Shown here one piece after another: positions 11,001 through 20,562 of a stretch of 64,000 bases of DNA (positions within the stretch are counted from its first letter, which is position 1; every line of letters begins with the position of its first letter). The stretch covers positions 1,054,001 to 1,118,000 of the forward strand of contig JALJCQ010000007.1 in NCBI GenBank assembly GCA_023091665.1, written 5' to 3'. This stretch comes from Pythium myriotylum (Eukaryota; Oomycota; Peronosporomycetes; Pythiales; Pythiaceae). Under the pieces are notes generated by a model. The model saw nothing but the letters and a program-made list of their open reading frames with translations. It had not been told where the DNA came from and did no database searches. The translations under genes were made by a program, and so were the position numbers.

Positions 11001-11531
11001 TCGGATACATTTAGTGAGCTGGACCTTATTGACTTGCCACATTTGATCCGAGCGGATGAAGCGACACCAAGCGAACGCAACGCAGACCGATTAAGCCAAG
11101 ACAGCCATCTAACCGATTTCTCGGAGGTCTCGAACGGGCGTCTCTCGACTTCGATCGGCCCGACCACTGCTCAGAACCGATTGAGTACAAGTGATGGAGC
11201 TGTCTATGCTAGCCTGCACGCGGACCCAGGTCTTCACTCGCCTCCTTCTGCCCCTCGCAGTAACTCTATCTCGTCTCAATCAGACGGCGGCGAAATGTAC
11301 GACGAAAATGATTTCACAAGCCGGTCCAAGATGACTCTGACGGAGCTGGAGCGATACCGTACCTCACTTGCTGAGCTTATGGCGGAGTACGATCATGAAC
11401 AACAACATAGCCCTGCCAGGCAGCCCGAGGGTGAGCATGAACCTGACCAATATTTTCGCGGCAGGGCAAGCTACAAGAGCGCGAATTCGCAGCACAACCT
11501 GGACAAAGCGCTGCAAGAACTGTACTTGTGA
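8064..11531 (+). CDS. START-domain plus FYVE-like zinc finger protein (1155 aa)
   Basis: Single exon. The N-terminal third (about residues 15-240) is a START-like lipid-binding fold with the oomycete-type markers NRDFCYLECHDEF, GWVRSIHSI and HGLVRGSLYRSG. A zinc finger follows at about residues 285-345 with CxxC pairs (CQVCGNKFGLFSRKSACRKC, then CTPC and CAHC). The spacing fits FYVE, but the usual R(R/K)HHCR core is replaced by RKSACRK, so PI3P binding is doubtful. The remaining roughly 800 residues are low-complexity, Ser/Arg/Asp-rich and probably disordered. The start ATG at 8064 gives MATRSAGAAREGKLPLPDDFFHAP; its DDFFHAP aligns with RDFFHAP in the convergent paralogue. Such proteins are abundant in oomycetes and presumed to act at endosomal membranes; ligand unknown. 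Confidence 0.88.
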   Translation: MATRSAGAAREGKLPLPDDFFHAPPLNAKETKYLVNLAKRACKEVVFYSRRTGGPMNWVHLSSDDGVEVFQGIDENATENKAITYLRGSTRIYATVDDVADFFRLDTPMKLSGFTQTVGKDLLDQKTLYDLALPSAENPKHYVGVKWTAVESPSKLARNRDFCYLECHDEFIDTNSKKRGWVRSIHSIRLPFCPPLDQSHGLVRGSLYRSGFVFIESDDKTYVDAVHTLHMDIKGNAPNWLKIMAMKRRIKNISEVNRYFQMRRLCEGRLLGDLELPSKSGVYHCQVCGNKFGLFSRKSACRKCGKVICTPCGQPFILDYAGNGAKKVKICAHCADRVVHGEEGSQDKPTSHIGAHRVDSQPKLIYDPSPASHGGRSADSRPRSTEDLDYYMSNEDARGIADIEEAKRMQQEFEDQFARSYGSTDATAQPPLHPSMAQQKPVGPARGSVRMSARQSNDIFDRFTVGDVRPSKKPEQPLSRRQSQPRMSAYQEFMQTERARQKSIAGGTVPPVVSSRQRPSAVNGARPSMLHTVGPPAPGEMLIRTRHEDAYGGQYSRETIELHRTLAPPPEDESYDAIQISSEWDPDLLSARTRLQRLRDNSSILSDDTVGAPIRRSDLSVGRSRLSSADNVHSSFIVPDEMTRRVQSSTLPPSFPSPTNSDTFSNGSPAMLRSIRHSHGSSQAPRSSVGYDFRELQRSYFDARNSEMNELQQLVQSQPTTDDEGDFRYGYDAESPASEDTDLYDKEYEVPLASASMIKRSRRKTVSGTENGVKRNPVEQLATVMALSAMQLYEKENGLGLQVSEETRQAALKKMIEIYSNEIERNSSEDKHRDARRGGRSASVTTPKTTEFQRSNRQHAHTMIGNTPQSPTSFMEYRDLSDLSASAFKAYQRGTLTSDDASHAHSDADPSLPSSVTGTSRRQASGPESKTSSRRNAPLGLSEAIDSMSRDAGTIRDSLPNSEGIMRPPSHPNSIHDDMSDTFSELDLIDLPHLIRADEATPSERNADRLSQDSHLTDFSEVSNGRLSTSIGPTTAQNRLSTSDGAVYASLHADPGLHSPPSAPRSNSISSQSDGGEMYDENDFTSRSKMTLTELERYRTSLAELMAEYDHEQQHSPARQPEGEHEPDQYFRGRASYKSANSQHNLDKALQELYL

Positions 11532-11715
11532 GTCGGCTAAACAACCGGCATATTAGTAGACTGTGAATGAGTTTCAGAGAAACCGAGGCCATATAATTGG
11601 AATATCTGGTAGTATCTTCATAGAAGATGGAATATTTGCATTACCTGCGCGTGTGCTTCCGTCGCAACACATTATTTCTACTTGACATACTAGCACATTG
11701 ATACACACCCCTCAC

Positions 11716-14700
11716 CTATGTGTGATGGAAGGAATTTCTCAGCGATTGCTGGGACAACCTTTCCACTAGCAAAGGAATAACCTCGTCAACATCGACCGAG
11801 ACCTTGATTTTCCCACTACCGAAGCTGTTGTGCCGAGAGCCTGAGAGATCGCTGTACGTTGGGCTCGCACTGAACGGGTTTCCTTCGACCCGGAAAGATA
11901 CACGCGATTCGTCGCGAGAAGACTGGCCACTGTGCGTTGACTGGTAAGTAAGCTCATCGTCGATGTCGCAATCGCAGGTGGACTCAACAACACCTTCATG
12001 AATATACTGCTTTGCGCCACAAGTCTCGCACGATCGGGTCTCCAATGGCTCCCCGCCACCTTCAAGTTCAAAATCCGGCACGTCTAGCACTCCTTTGTCC
12101 CATCGGTCGCTGGCAATCCATTCACCATTGTCGGACTCAACATACTCCACGGGCTCACCCCCACCAACAAGGTCGGGTGAGCGAGGGGGCTCGAGATCGT
12201 CGTCATGCGGTTGAGGTTCCCATGGTATCTTCGGTCCCGTGTACGGCGGTGTCTCATCGTATGAAGGTGTCGTCTGGTATCTTGACGATGATGCTTGCTG
12301 CTTCACAAACTCAAGCGCGACATTGCGTGGAGGGGCCGCAGATTGTGACTGCATAGCGAATTCCAGTGCAACGTTGCGAGGCGGCTGCGCTGCGGATTGA
12401 GCAAAGGCAAGGGCAATATTGCGGGGTGCTGTGTGCTGGGCAATATTGCGGGGTGCTGTGTGCTGGGCTTGAGACTGGCTAGCAAACTCGAGTGCAATAT
12501 TTCGCTGGGGTGGTGGGCCGTTCTGGGGTTGCCGAGCAAAATCAAGGGCAACATTTCGAGGCGGTGCTGCCTGATGCTGGAATGCCACTCTTCCATTTGA
12601 CTGCCGTTGCTGTTGATACGGCAAGGATGACTGAGAGTGAGAACTGGGCGATTGGTCTTCCTGGTATCGATGCGATCTCGATGGGGAAGGACCGCTTGGA
12701 GAGTATATGTCATTGAGCGGCTGATTGCTCTGGCGTGAGTTGCCGAGGTAGGGTCTTTGGTTGTCTCGGATTTGGTGGTGCTGGAACTGACGTTGCTGCT
12801 GGAATTGAACCTGTTGAGGTTGTTGATAGTGGTGATGCTGACGATGTCGTTCTTCGAGCTGTCGGCCGGCATCGAATGAATTCGCCCTCTCGAGCCGGTT
12901 CCCCACAACCGTGTATCTGGCCGATGGCGGTATGTGGCCGTTGCGTCCGTAGTTTGAGCTTGTCTCACTGCGGTCCCGATAGCCTGATAAAACAGACCCT
13001 TCAGTAGGTGCTCGGGATCGCGTCGCTGGGGCGAATGTGAACCCTCCTGTCCGTATATCAGCGGCAGATTGACGATGCTGTCGCTGCGATTCACGACGGT
13101 GCAACATATTGTCAGTCTGCGGCTGCTGATATGAGCTTGTCCGGTTTCCATAATAGTTGGCATCCTCCTCTGTCCACAAACCAGTGAGGTCGGTTGTACC
13201 ACGGATTCCTCCGTGGTGAAAATCCCGTAGGTCAGTCGCGAAGTCGCTCTCGCGGTAGTGGGCTTGGCTTTCTCTCACATGGTGCTGCTTGAGTTGCTGC
13301 TGCTGTCGTGCGAAGTACTCGCTCGGATCCATTTGTTCGCCAGACGACATGGACTCGGTTGTCGTGTGATGCACAGATCGTGGAGGTTCCTGAGCTGTTC
13401 GAAGGAATGGAGACTCGCCATACTCGTAGTTTTCGGGCATTGAGTTTGATCTCCGGATGCGCCCAGTCTGGCCGTAGTATTGTTGTTGCTGCTGCATCAT
13501 TGCGTACTCGGCGTTCAGCCCAAAGCCCATCGCCATCATATTGCGAGGCGTGGCGTGGCACGTTCGTGCTTCTGCAGAGCACACAGTGCAGATACGCACT
13601 TTCTTCCGACCGATTACAGGTACGTCCAGCTCCCAGTCGTCGCTGCAGTTCTTGCAGACGCCCTCTCCGCATTTTCGACAGATGTACCGCTTCGTGAAAG
13701 TCGCAAATTCGCGGAAGCAGTGGTGGCATGTCGCCTTGAGCTTGGTCTTGGGGATGTCGAGGTCTCCAAGCAGCGGCGACGAGCTCAATCGCTGTTGCTG
13801 CAGGTACCGATCAATGGACGCGAGCGCGGCGATGCGCTGCGAGAGAAACTTGGGCTGGAAGATCTCGGGGAAGTGACCCTTGAGGTCCATCTCGATCGTG
13901 TACGTGGTGTCGAGCACGCCGGGCTTTTCGGTCTCGACGGCGATGAGTCCGCACCGGTAGAGCGACGCGCGCACGATGCCGTGCGACTTTTCGAGCGTCG
14001 GGCAGCACGGCATCTTGATCGAGTGCATGCTGCGCACCCAGCCGCGGCGCCCGTGGGCGTCGAGGAACTCTTTCTGGCACTCGAGGTAGCAGAAGTCGCG
14101 GTTGCGGAAGAAGCGCGAGGGCGACTGCACGAGGCACCACTTGATGCCGACGTATCGCCGCGGGTGGTCACCGGAGGGCTGCACGAGCGAGTAGAGCGTG
14201 GCCATGTCGAGCAGGTCCGGGTTGAAGAGCAGCCCGTGCTCGGCGAGCTGTCGGTTCGTGTCGAGCTTGAAGAGCATGGCGAACTCCTCGATGCTGGCGT
14301 TGACCTGCGCGACGCCGCGCAGACACGTGGCGTCGCGCGTGGCGTCGCCCTCGCGGTCCGGGTGCTCGTACCCGCGCAGGATTTCGATGCCCTTGACCGA
14401 GGCCATGGGTTTCCAGAGGAGGTTGGTGTGCTCGGGCTCGAGCGTGTCGCGGATGAGGTGGTTGGCCGTCTCGTTGGCGAGGCGCACGAGGTACTTCTTC
14501 ATGCGCTGGTCGAGGTCGGGCGCGTGGAAAAAGTCGCGTCCGCGGAAGGCGCCGGGCGTGGTCGTGGGCGCCGAGGAGACGGCGCGCGTGGTGCGGCGCG
14601 CGGGCTCGTGCTCGGGCTCGAGCCGCGGGCGCGCCGAGGGGCGCGGGCGCTGGTCGTCGCCCACGTGCACGAAGGCGCCGGGCATGGCGGGGTCGCGAGT

Positions 14701-14727
14701 GGCGAGCCTCGCGCCGTCGGGCTGCAT
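11716..14727 (-). CDS. START-domain plus FYVE-like zinc finger protein with PRNVALEFA repeats (1003 aa)
   Basis: Single exon, convergent with the paralogue ending at 11531 (184-base gap). START region at about residues 60-300 with the same markers (RDFFHAPDLD, NRDFCYLECQKEF, GWVRSMHSIKMP, HGIVRASLYRCG). FYVE-like finger at about 335-395 (CHHCFREFATFTKRYICRKC, CKNC, CTVC); here YICRK replaces the canonical HHCR. The C-terminal half is Gln/Ser/Arg-rich with polyglutamine runs, then about six imperfect copies of a 12-residue unit PPRNVALEFAxQ at roughly 12300-12570, one shortened to APRNIAQHT. A late cluster CETCGAKQYI...CDCD (near 11970-12035) could be another metal site. Start chosen at 14727 (MQPDGARLA); MPGAFVHVG, 14 residues later, is an alternative. 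Confidence 0.88.
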   Translation of the reverse strand: MQPDGARLATRDPAMPGAFVHVGDDQRPRPSARPRLEPEHEPARRTTRAVSSAPTTTPGAFRGRDFFHAPDLDQRMKKYLVRLANETANHLIRDTLEPEHTNLLWKPMASVKGIEILRGYEHPDREGDATRDATCLRGVAQVNASIEEFAMLFKLDTNRQLAEHGLLFNPDLLDMATLYSLVQPSGDHPRRYVGIKWCLVQSPSRFFRNRDFCYLECQKEFLDAHGRRGWVRSMHSIKMPCCPTLEKSHGIVRASLYRCGLIAVETEKPGVLDTTYTIEMDLKGHFPEIFQPKFLSQRIAALASIDRYLQQQRLSSSPLLGDLDIPKTKLKATCHHCFREFATFTKRYICRKCGEGVCKNCSDDWELDVPVIGRKKVRICTVCSAEARTCHATPRNMMAMGFGLNAEYAMMQQQQQYYGQTGRIRRSNSMPENYEYGESPFLRTAQEPPRSVHHTTTESMSSGEQMDPSEYFARQQQQLKQHHVRESQAHYRESDFATDLRDFHHGGIRGTTDLTGLWTEEDANYYGNRTSSYQQPQTDNMLHRRESQRQHRQSAADIRTGGFTFAPATRSRAPTEGSVLSGYRDRSETSSNYGRNGHIPPSARYTVVGNRLERANSFDAGRQLEERHRQHHHYQQPQQVQFQQQRQFQHHQIRDNQRPYLGNSRQSNQPLNDIYSPSGPSPSRSHRYQEDQSPSSHSQSSLPYQQQRQSNGRVAFQHQAAPPRNVALDFARQPQNGPPPQRNIALEFASQSQAQHTAPRNIAQHTAPRNIALAFAQSAAQPPRNVALEFAMQSQSAAPPRNVALEFVKQQASSSRYQTTPSYDETPPYTGPKIPWEPQPHDDDLEPPRSPDLVGGGEPVEYVESDNGEWIASDRWDKGVLDVPDFELEGGGEPLETRSCETCGAKQYIHEGVVESTCDCDIDDELTYQSTHSGQSSRDESRVSFRVEGNPFSASPTYSDLSGSRHNSFGSGKIKVSVDVDEVIPLLVERLSQQSLRNSFHHT
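12300..12570 (-). repeat. Imperfect tandem coding repeat, unit about PPRNVALEFAxQ
   Basis: Inside the START/FYVE gene. Units read, N to C: PRNVALDFARQ, QRNIALEFASQ, the shortened APRNIAQHT, APRNIALAFAQS, PPRNVALEFAMQ and PPRNVALEFVKQ. The core RN(V/I)AL(E/D)FA is retained while linkers vary, suggesting selection on a short helical motif rather than simple replication slippage. Confidence 0.8.
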
Positions 14728-15350
14728 CCCCTGGTCCGAGGCTCAAGATGCGCTTGCTGATGCGCCAGAGAGCGCACGGCGGACGACGGCGCGAGGCGAG
14801 CGTCGTTTATCCGGATGGCGTCAAGGAAAGTTGCATGGCGGTCGTCGCGTCGCGAAACATTCGGAGCAGCGACCCTACCCCTCGACGAACGCCAATCAGA
14901 GCTCGGCATCTCAGCTCGCTTTCCACGGATCGGACCGGTTGTGGGAATTTATGGGATCAATTCCGAGAAACCAGGAGCGGCCCGCGTGACTCGTGACCGC
15001 CTCGTCCAGCTGCCAAAGATGTGCTGGTCTGTCTTCCTCGGCTTCAGCGTAACACGCATTCGAAGTTGAATTGAAAGGGTATTATTTCTCATTTTATCAC
15101 TATATAGTAAAATCAAAGTTTTAAATTCGGAATTGCAGCATATATGGAAGGGATTGCTTTATACGAATTTGGCTCCAGCCGGGGATCACTCGCGTCTTTC
15201 TCTCTAAACCGATCTTCCATCACTTCCAGCGTTTAATCCAACGATCGACTGGAAGAGAGGGGCGAATCTGTTTGGAGAGGGGCTGGATGGGTTACAGAGC
15301 AGGGGGTACACTCTTCGCGCGCTTTTTTTTTTGAGTTGACGCTCGCCACC
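14728..15350. other. Divergent intergenic region between START/FYVE gene and CtIP/Sae2 gene
   Basis: No gene seen. AT-rich around 15075-15180, including ttctcattttatcac near 15089 that partly fits the oomycete Inr core (TCATTYY) but lacks a clear FPR. A ten-T run lies just before the CtIP start. The promoter assignment is only tentative. Confidence 0.4.
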
Positions 15351-16427
15351 ATGGACGCGAGTGCCGATCTGGACGCCCGTGCGCGTCTCCACGAGCGCGC
15401 CGAGCGGGAGCAATGGGCGCGAGAGAGGCAGGAGCTCAAGGACAAGAACAGGCGCCTGAAGGAGCAACTTAACCGCACCGTGAAGCTGCTCAAGATGACG
15501 CAGGCGGCCATGGTCGAGCAGCAGAAAGTCGTGGATCGATACCAACAAGAGGTCATCGCGCTGCACGAGTCGGCGCGCGCGACAAACACAGCGACGGCGA
15601 GCGAGGGGAAGCGAAAGACCGACGCGCTGGCTGCAAACGTGGACGACGAACAGTCCGTCAAGAGGCCGAGAACGCAGCCAAGCGCGTCGAAGGCGCGGCA
15701 CTCGCTGCCGCTCGCGGAGCGACCCGCGAACCAGAGACAGGCATCCGAACAAAGTCCCCGTCGACGACGCAGTCTGCCGGAAGCGAACGTCCACGGTGGC
15801 GTCACAAAGGACTTCGGGAACATTGATCACAGTGGTTCGTGGACAAAGCGACATGTAGAAGTGGACCAGCAAAGACCGGTCATCAGTGCCGCCGAGACTC
15901 TACGTGCCGGTCTTCTTCATCATCAAGTGAATCTCGCGCCACGGTCTCACCAGGCTTCTGCTCATACTGACAGACGCCAGAAAACGTCTGACGATCTCCT
16001 CGACTTCTTCAGTGAGGATGACGATCAAATCGCCATGCAGCGCGATGTGCCGATCAAACCAAGAGCTCTCGATCGCGAACACCAACGACCCAGGACAAAG
16101 CAAAAAGGTCGCTTGCAACCGTCTGGTTCTGACGCCGATCTGTCGAAGAAGAGCCGCGAGATTCCCAGTGCTCGCGTGCCTGCCGCAGGGAAGGAGAACA
16201 GATTTGCATACGTTGAAGTCGTCCGCAATCGGGAAGAGCGGGCCGCGCTCCCCGGCCACGACTGCATCGAATGCCGAAAGTACTACGAAGCCTTGGACGG
16301 ACTCGTGCCCGAGTCCGAGATGAAGGCTCTGTGCTCGCGTCACCGAGCTCGCTTCGAGCCGTACCAGACTCCCGACGACTTCTGGCGGCTCAGCTTCCCC
16401 GACTCGCACTCGGAACCATCTGACTAA
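15351..16427 (+). CDS. CtIP/Sae2/Com1-type DNA end-resection activator (358 aa)
   Basis: Single exon; the ATG at 15351 sits in a strong context (gccaccATGG). Residues about 5-80 form an Arg/Glu/Gln-rich coiled coil like the N-terminal oligomerisation helix of CtIP. The middle is basic and Ser-rich, probably disordered. The C-terminal 75 residues match the Sae2/CtIP C-terminal domain: YVEVVRNREERAALPGHDC, CIEC zinc pair, then CSRHRARF and TPDDFWRLSFP (compare the family's CxxC...RHR...TP-x-FW pattern). Family members are phosphorylated cofactors that activate the Mre11 nuclease complex to clip DNA ends at double-strand breaks. The protein is compact compared with vertebrate CtIP (about 900 residues) and similar in size to yeast Sae2 (345). 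Confidence 0.87.
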   Translation: MDASADLDARARLHERAEREQWARERQELKDKNRRLKEQLNRTVKLLKMTQAAMVEQQKVVDRYQQEVIALHESARATNTATASEGKRKTDALAANVDDEQSVKRPRTQPSASKARHSLPLAERPANQRQASEQSPRRRRSLPEANVHGGVTKDFGNIDHSGSWTKRHVEVDQQRPVISAAETLRAGLLHHQVNLAPRSHQASAHTDRRQKTSDDLLDFFSEDDDQIAMQRDVPIKPRALDREHQRPRTKQKGRLQPSGSDADLSKKSREIPSARVPAAGKENRFAYVEVVRNREERAALPGHDCIECRKYYEALDGLVPESEMKALCSRHRARFEPYQTPDDFWRLSFPDSHSEPSD

Positions 16428-16844
16428 CGTGCTGGGATCTCAACCCGAACGACTCGTTTCCATCGCGGGAAGCCCGCCCGCTAGCCAGGCGATCCTGCCG
16501 CTTGAAGTACTTAGCGACCATCGAGCCGCAGCTGCAAGCTGGCCCGCTTTCGAACCGCCATTCCCCCCACCTCGCAGTCATTCTGCGTGATCGAATGGAA
16601 CGCGTGAGCAATTGGCTTCAAATCATATCGAAAAGGAAAGGTCGCGCTCCGGCGATCGGCTGGGATTCCATGTGGAGTCAGTGCAACCTCTGTTAACGCT
16701 CATTTCGATGATGGGAAGGGAATCGAAAAGCAGAGGTTTTTCTCTCAGGCCGACCAAACTCATCCGTCCAGAAAGAAGAATCGAGGCGAGATCCCCATCT
16801 CCCAGCTCTTCGCCGCCCCGTTCTTAGACGAGAGGCCCCCCGCC
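16428..16844. other. Intergenic region
   Basis: No gene supported. It contains the 3' flank of the CtIP-like gene and the 5' flank of the COPI-associated gene. A weak Inr-like ctcatcc occurs near 16759. Confidence 0.4.
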
Positions 16845-17814
16845 ATGCACTCGGCCACCAACGACGAGCTTCGCGAGCCGCTCGTGGCCCCCGCCCCCGC
16901 CGACGCCGACCCCATGACCTCGACCGCGACCCCCACGGGCGGCTTCACGTCGCTCTCCTCGCTGCCGCAGCAGCAGCACCCGTCGTACTCGCACCCGAGC
17001 GGCGACGGCGGCCACGCGACCAACTCGGTCACGTCGGCCTGGCACAGCGTGCGCAAGTGGGACGCCGCCACGCTCATCCGCAACCTGCGCTACGTGAACG
17101 TGCTGCTCGCCATCCTGCAGGCGCTCGCGGGCTTCATGGGGCTCTTCGACCTCGTCAAGCTCGACATCACGAGCTTCCTCATCTCGGTCTACGCCATGTA
17201 CGTTCTTTCTTATTTCTCTTTTGATGACACGGAAGAAGCTAGTTTAACTAACACGGAGATGGAACTACCAGTATCTTTGCGCTGCTGCTGCTCGCGTTCG
17301 AGTGCCGCTTCAAGTCGATGGAGCCCAAGATCCGCGAGCAGTTCGGCTTCCTCTTCACTTACCGCGGACGCACAGCCTTCATCTTCTGGTAGGTTGATAG
17401 CCCTGGATAGCGATTTTGGATCGGGGGAACTAACCCGCTCTCTACTCTAGTGTCGGATTTATGGATTTCGGTATGGACGGCTCGCTCGGCACGTTCGTCG
17501 GCATTCTCATGTGCGGCAACGCGCTTTTCAATTGCCTTGTCATGATGTGCCATCCCGAGTTCCGCAACGGCCACTTGAGTGCGACGATGGATCCGACAGC
17601 GACCTACACCGGAGCCAGTGAGGAGACTGCGGCACTGCTCAGCGACCATCAGGAGTACGCCGCCAAGGCCGGTGCATTCGTGTTGGCGCAGGCCAAGGAG
17701 AACCCGGAGTTCGCTGTTCAGGTGGCACAAGCGTACTCGACACAACCTGCCAACGCTGCTTCTGCCAGTGGTGGCTACGTACCACCTGTGCCTATTACGA
17801 TCACAACTCGCTAA
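16845..17814 (+). CDS. COPI-associated / TVP15-like Golgi membrane protein (277 aa, 3 exons)
   Basis: Exons 16845-17197, 17272-17388 and 17451-17814; both introns are GT-AG (gtacgt...ccag and gtaggt...ctctag) and the joined frame is open. The N-terminal 70 residues are soluble and Ser/Pro/Thr-rich. Four hydrophobic segments follow, beginning RNLRYVNVLLAILQALAG, then ITSFLISVYAIIFALLLLAF across the first intron, and AFIFCVGFMDFGMDGSLG across the second. This layout and the wording around YVNVLLAILxxLAG fit the COPI_assoc family (yeast Tvp15), small four-helix proteins of the Golgi. The C-terminal tail is cytosolic-looking and ends PPVPITITTR. The family match is by recognition, without a profile search. 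Confidence 0.8.
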
Positions 17815-17905
17815 GTAGAGCCTTAACGAAAACTTGAGAGCGATCGAACAGAGTGTGTATCAAAATGGCTTTTAATGTATTGTGGATCTCCCGTTCCGAG
17901 GATCG

Positions 17906-17924
17906 CCCCCCCCCCCCCCCCCCC
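17906..17924. repeat. Homopolymer tract, 19 C
   Basis: A run of 19 cytosines lies between the convergent COPI-associated and HAUS3-like genes, just 3' of the latter's stop at 17951. Length may vary between isolates or be misassembled. Confidence 0.9.
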
Positions 17925-17950
17925 TATCCATGTCATTGCCGTTATTAGTC

Positions 17951-20247
17951 TCACCGCAGTTCCTGAAGCTCTCGCTGGAGGCGCGCAACGTCACGTTCTT
18001 GTTGCATGCGTTTTGAAGGGTCAACCTGCACACTCCGTCGATGGAGTCGGAGTGTCTCAAGTGCCTTCTCGATTCCAAGCTCTGCGGCGTCCTTGGTGTC
18101 GCTCGCCTGGCGGAGTGCGGTTGTGACCTCGACAGGCAGCAGCAACGGTGTTGTCGAAGACGAGTCTCCAAACAGCTCAGCTCGGAGCTGCCCAAGAGTT
18201 TGGCGTTTAGACGCATAGAGACGTTTCCACTCATCGTGAATCAGCGATACATTCTCGGTATGTGTCTGGTCGTTTTGGCGCTTCTGTTCGCACAGCCGCA
18301 CGAGCTCGTCGAACGTTCGCAGTCGAGAAGAGTGGCTTGTGAGCTGTTGATCTCTGCCTTGGTGAACAGCTTGTTCGAGAACATCAAATAGCCGGTGAGC
18401 CACATCGTCTTGTTCGTGAAGATAAGCTTGAGACAGAGTAGTTCGAGCAGCATCAATGTTTGATGCCGTATCGTACGACGAGATTCGACGCTCTGTCCGC
18501 TCATTGTGCTGGCGGATGGATGCAATGACTTGTTGAAAAATAGCATCGATTTGAAGGAGATCTTGACGCTCAGCGTCAAGGAGACGATGAACGAGTCTGC
18601 ATGAGGCTTCTATTAGCGAGATTGTTGGAGGAAACTCATTTGCAGAAGGACTAACCTTAAACGAGCGTGCTGCATCTCAAAACCTTCGAGGAGATGACGC
18701 AATTTCACGAATCGATTCTCTTGCCTCCATAACTTCTGTTCGTAACTCTCCAAGAGGATACTTGTTGATTTGAGGAAGGCTAGTTCCTCAAGCTTTCGAG
18801 GAAAAGAGTTCTGAAACAATTCACCTAGTTGCTTCTTCGTCTTGTCAAGTGATACTTGTAGGATCTGCTTTCGAGCCCAGATAGCATCCCGACTCATGAG
18901 TTGGAACTGCTGTAAGAGCTGCCGCCTTGAGCTTGTCAGCTGCTTTAGGTGAGCCTCATACCGGGTGACTTGAAGCTGGGCAATCAGCGAGTCCTGTTCT
19001 CCCACGACAAATGCCTTTCGCAGCCTTTCAAGTTCTATACAACACCTGTAGACGTTGCACAAACCAGTCAGATGAAATACCGGCGGATTTCTCAAATAAC
19101 TCACTTGTTGTAGAGCACAGCATCTTGATCTCGCATGTTCAGATGCTCAGGGTCCGACTCATGAAGCCATGGACTCGGTGTTTGCAGTGAACTCCCCCCT
19201 GGTTGCGCCGTCGCCCGGGCAGGTGACATCGAGACATCGGATGACTGAATCGTAGGGTTCGACACTACTGCCGAGATAGCCGGTATCCTCGACTGTAAGT
19301 CTCGCAGATTCTGCCCCTCCTTCTCTTCTAGCGAAACTAAACTGTGCTGGTATAAAAAGTCTCTCCATATCCTCTTGTCATCTCGAACGGACAGCTCAAA
19401 GGAGTGCGTCGATGGTGCTAGCAGCCCCACACACTGTGACTGAGAATGAAAACCATTCGGAGGGCACGGAATGATGGCCTGGTTTATCGTAGAAAGTGCT
19501 GGTGTCGCTAAATGCTTCAGCGTAGACTGCATGCGAGCCAAAATCTCCTCCGGCGCTACGGGTGGGACCCGTCCATGCCCATTTGCTGGCGCAAGGTGAG
19601 CTAAAATCTATACATGCCGGCATTAAGCACAGTTGGTCAGGTATACCAGGGATATTTGTCCACTCAATCGGTACCTCGCTGAAGAACTCTTTATCTTGTT
19701 GTCGTTGCAGTCGCTGCGTTTGCCGGTCGGCTGAGAGTGTGCGTCGCTGCATGAGCTTAGCCAATCGGTCATTTCGTTCGTTCGCGAGCCGCAGCTTGTG
19801 CTCCATGTCCTGGATCTCTCGTTCGAGCCGTCTGTTGGTCTCTTCCAGCGCATCCAGCGAGTCGTCGTCCCCGTGCTGCTGCATCGCCATGTCGCTTTGA
19901 CACACCAACTCCGCGCGCACTAACTCATCTCCAGTGAGAAGACCGCGCCCACCACCGATGTCTCCGCTCAGGAGCGCCACGTAGATCGCGTAGTCGCGAG
20001 CGCCGCCGAGTTGTCGCTTGACGCTCTGTCGCGGACGAATGCTCGTGAGGAACCAGTCGAGAAAGGCCTGGACGCGCATGGACGGCAGGCCGAAGAGCCA
20101 CTCGAACATGTCGGCGTGGAGCTCTCCGTCGTCGTAGCCCAAGTCGCGGAAGAGATCCGCCATCGCGCGCCCGAAGCCGCCGCCGCGGGGCGTGTGACCG
20201 TCGACGTCCATTTTGCACGGCGCGAGCTTTTGAAGTTGGCGCGCCAA
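17951..20247 (-). CDS. HAUS3: HAUS3-like augmin complex subunit (703 aa, 4 exons)
   Basis: Exons, in transcription order: 19675-20247, 19105-19607, 18656-19045, 17951-18596. All introns are GT-AG (67, 59 and 59 bases), and the joined frame is open for 704 codons. The N-terminus AMADLFRDLGYDDGELHADM followed by FEWLFG and AFLDWFLTSI matches the HAUS3 pattern (short GY motif, FDWLF, FLxWF). The rest is almost entirely coiled coil with Gln/Arg/Leu heptads. Augmin recruits gamma-tubulin to the side of existing spindle microtubules, and HAUS3 pairs with HAUS5 in a long coiled coil. An alternative start is the ATG at 20211. It is divergent from the mitochondrial carrier at 20563. A different long coiled-coil family cannot be excluded. 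Confidence 0.65.
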
Positions 20248-20562
20248 CGTTTGGGATCTGAAAATAGTAGCTCCATAGGGGTCATTGTTTCACGAATGAC
20301 TGTACACTCAAGTACTGTGATCCCTGCTTAGGGGAGTACTGTGTTAATGGCTATATTGGATGACAGAGGTGCGTCAAACGCCAAAACGTCCAATTGGACG
20401 AAACTGTTCTTAACACGCCACGGATTGGTTGAAAACGTGGGGTGCCGCCCAGAATGCGTGTCTTGTCTCGCTGTCGGTTGGATGAGCTCTCCATTTTCAA
20501 CTGACGCGGCCTGGGTCGGTCGTGTGGGAAGGGCGCCGGAGACACGCCCCCGCCGTCGCGCC
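20248..20562. other. Divergent intergenic region (HAUS3-like / SLC25A51-like)
   Basis: No gene seen. It contains a minus-strand gtcattcg near 20300 and a plus-strand ctccattttcaactg near 20490, each a partial match to the oomycete Inr; neither is convincing alone. Confidence 0.4.

Noticed and set aside
13480..14760. 426-residue open frame on the plus strand
   Set aside because: It lies antisense to the START region of the FYVE gene at 11716-14727, has Arg/Val/Glu/Ala-rich composition typical of GC-rich shadows, and shows no family motif.
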